A DNA stretch of 21,249 nt, taken from a virus. Shown here piece after piece: positions 20,474 to 21,249 of this stretch; position 1 is the stretch's first letter, and every line of letters begins with the position of its first letter. The stretch is from the IMG/VR virus record IMGVR_UViG_3300033233_000180, positions 1 through 21,249 of that record; one strand, 5' to 3'. The notes under the pieces were generated by a model that was given only the letters and a program-made list of their open reading frames with translations, was not told the origin of the DNA and did no database searches. The position numbers and the translations under genes were made by a program.

Positions 20474-21249
20474 ATGGCCGTAGCGATTCATCTTTCAGGA
20501 GTACCCGCGACGAACTGGAGTGAAGGCGGCGCAACGCTCACGCCATACGTCTACGTTGTTGACTCGGGGAATAACCGGGTTCAAGCGTTCGACTATGACG
20601 GGATGTTCGTATTCTCGTTCGGCTCGGCAGGCTCGGGAAATGGACAATTCAACAATCCTTACGGGATCACCGATGACGGCGACCGGCTTTATGTGACCGA
20701 CCGGGGAAATAACCGGATTCAGATATTCGATATGTGGGGCAACTACATATCGCAGTTCGGGACTCCCGGTACCGGCCTCGGCCAGTTCAATTCCCCGATG
20801 GGCATAGCGGTTGACGACCGCTGGATCTGGATTGTTGACTCGGGGAATAATCGCTTTCAGGTCACGGACAAGGAAACGCTCACGACGTTCTTTGAGTTGG
20901 GTTCTTTCGGGTCCGGCACGGATCAGTTCAATGCGCCTACGGATTGTTCGGTTGATTCATTTTTCTTTTACATCACGGATTTAGGCAACGGTCGGGTGGT
21001 GGAGTACCCGAAGAACCTTTCTTCTGGAGTAGAGATTTACGCATCGTTCAAGCCGATGACCTCGGATATTTACGTCACAAGCAGCAGTTCGTCTATCGAT
21101 GCTTCATTAAAACCGATGACGGCGGAACTTGAAATAAAGCACTCAGTCATTGTCACGATCAACGCGGATCTTCCGAACATGGAATCGGAGATTACGACGG
21201 TTTCCAGTTCATCGGTATCCATCAACGCCTCGTTCAAGCCGATGACGAT
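20474..21249 (+). CDS. NHL beta-propeller tail/fibre protein (partial, 3' end beyond window)
   Basis: The ATG at 20474 follows the previous TAA directly, with GAGAGAGG upstream. The frame is open to the window edge, giving 258 visible residues. NHL repeats run from about 22 to 180: YVYVVDSGNNRVQAFDYDG, then FGSAGSGNGQFNNPYGI, then LYVTDRGNNRIQIFD, then WIWIVDSGNNRFQV, then a weaker YITDLGNGRVVEY. From residue 190 (21041) a 20-21-residue repeat starts, with consensus Ala-x-Phe/Leu-x-Pro-Met-Thr and a Ser-rich second half, as in fibrous phage tail repeats. NHL propellers usually bind protein, RNA or sugar ligands; a receptor-binding role is inferred. Confidence 0.85.
   Translation, partial: MAVAIHLSGVPATNWSEGGATLTPYVYVVDSGNNRVQAFDYDGMFVFSFGSAGSGNGQFNNPYGITDDGDRLYVTDRGNNRIQIFDMWGNYISQFGTPGTGLGQFNSPMGIAVDDRWIWIVDSGNNRFQVTDKETLTTFFELGSFGSGTDQFNAPTDCSVDSFFFYITDLGNGRVVEYPKNLSSGVEIYASFKPMTSDIYVTSSSSSIDASLKPMTAELEIKHSVIVTINADLPNMESEITTVSSSSVSINASFKPMT
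21041..21249 (+). repeat. 20-21-codon protein repeats at the window edge
   Basis: Units begin at 21041 (ASFKPMT), 21101 (ASLKPMT), 21164 (ADLPNME) and 21227 (ASFKPMT, cut by the edge). Spacing is 60, 63 and 63 bases. Each unit has a hydrophobic/Pro/Met start and a Ser/Val-rich end, typical of repetitive beta-strand fibre stalks. Confidence 0.8.

Noticed and set aside
1-21249. CRISPR arrays, tRNA genes, insertion sequences and integrase genes
   Set aside because: I saw no regularly spaced repeats, no cloverleaf-like genes, no transposase motifs and no recombinase in this window.

Overview
The window is part of the genome of a tailed bacteriophage or prophage. The evidence is a contiguous rightward virion module from about 3.2 kb to the right edge: a small-terminase-like protein, a complete large terminase, a P22-type portal of 728 residues, a scaffold-like coiled-coil protein, an N4-gp56/DUF4043-type major capsid protein, head-tail connector candidates, then a long run of beta-rich tail or fibre proteins. 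A P22-type portal without visible tail-tube, sheath or tape-measure genes favours a short-tailed (podovirus-like) virion, but the window ends before the tail region does. The sequence does not identify the host. GC looks near 50%, promoters are of the TTGACA type, and the standard genetic code is used (TAA, TAG and TGA all end genes).

Layout. Positions 1-1667 hold a leftward operon of seven small phage genes, most joined by 4-base ATGA stop/start overlaps; the leftmost is cut by the window edge. Positions 1668-2248 hold no convincing gene, but contain a likely leftward promoter and a terminator-like hairpin. Positions 2237-3127 form a leftward two-gene cassette with its own near-consensus promoter (TTGACA-17-TATTAT), and it is bracketed by two identical 31-bp direct repeats. 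From 3182 everything runs rightward: packaging (3182-6019), portal (6033-8219), scaffold and a small partner (8340-9808), capsid (9976-11091), two paralogous head-decoration candidates (11178-12476), connector and neck candidates (12529-14865), and host-facing beta-rich proteins with PKD, fibronectin-III-like and NHL beta-propeller domains (14880 to the edge).

Three things stand out. First, a perfect 16-bp palindrome identical to a bacterial chromosomal parS (ParB-binding) site lies just before terL. Second, several virion proteins carry extra beta-rich domains set inside an otherwise continuous core. One inserted domain of about 65 residues occurs in two unrelated proteins of this genome. 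Another insertion, made of two 74-residue units, separates two otherwise co-linear paralogs. Third, the NHL-propeller region is broken: one tail protein stops in the middle of an NHL repeat, a different gene follows, and then a second NHL protein begins.
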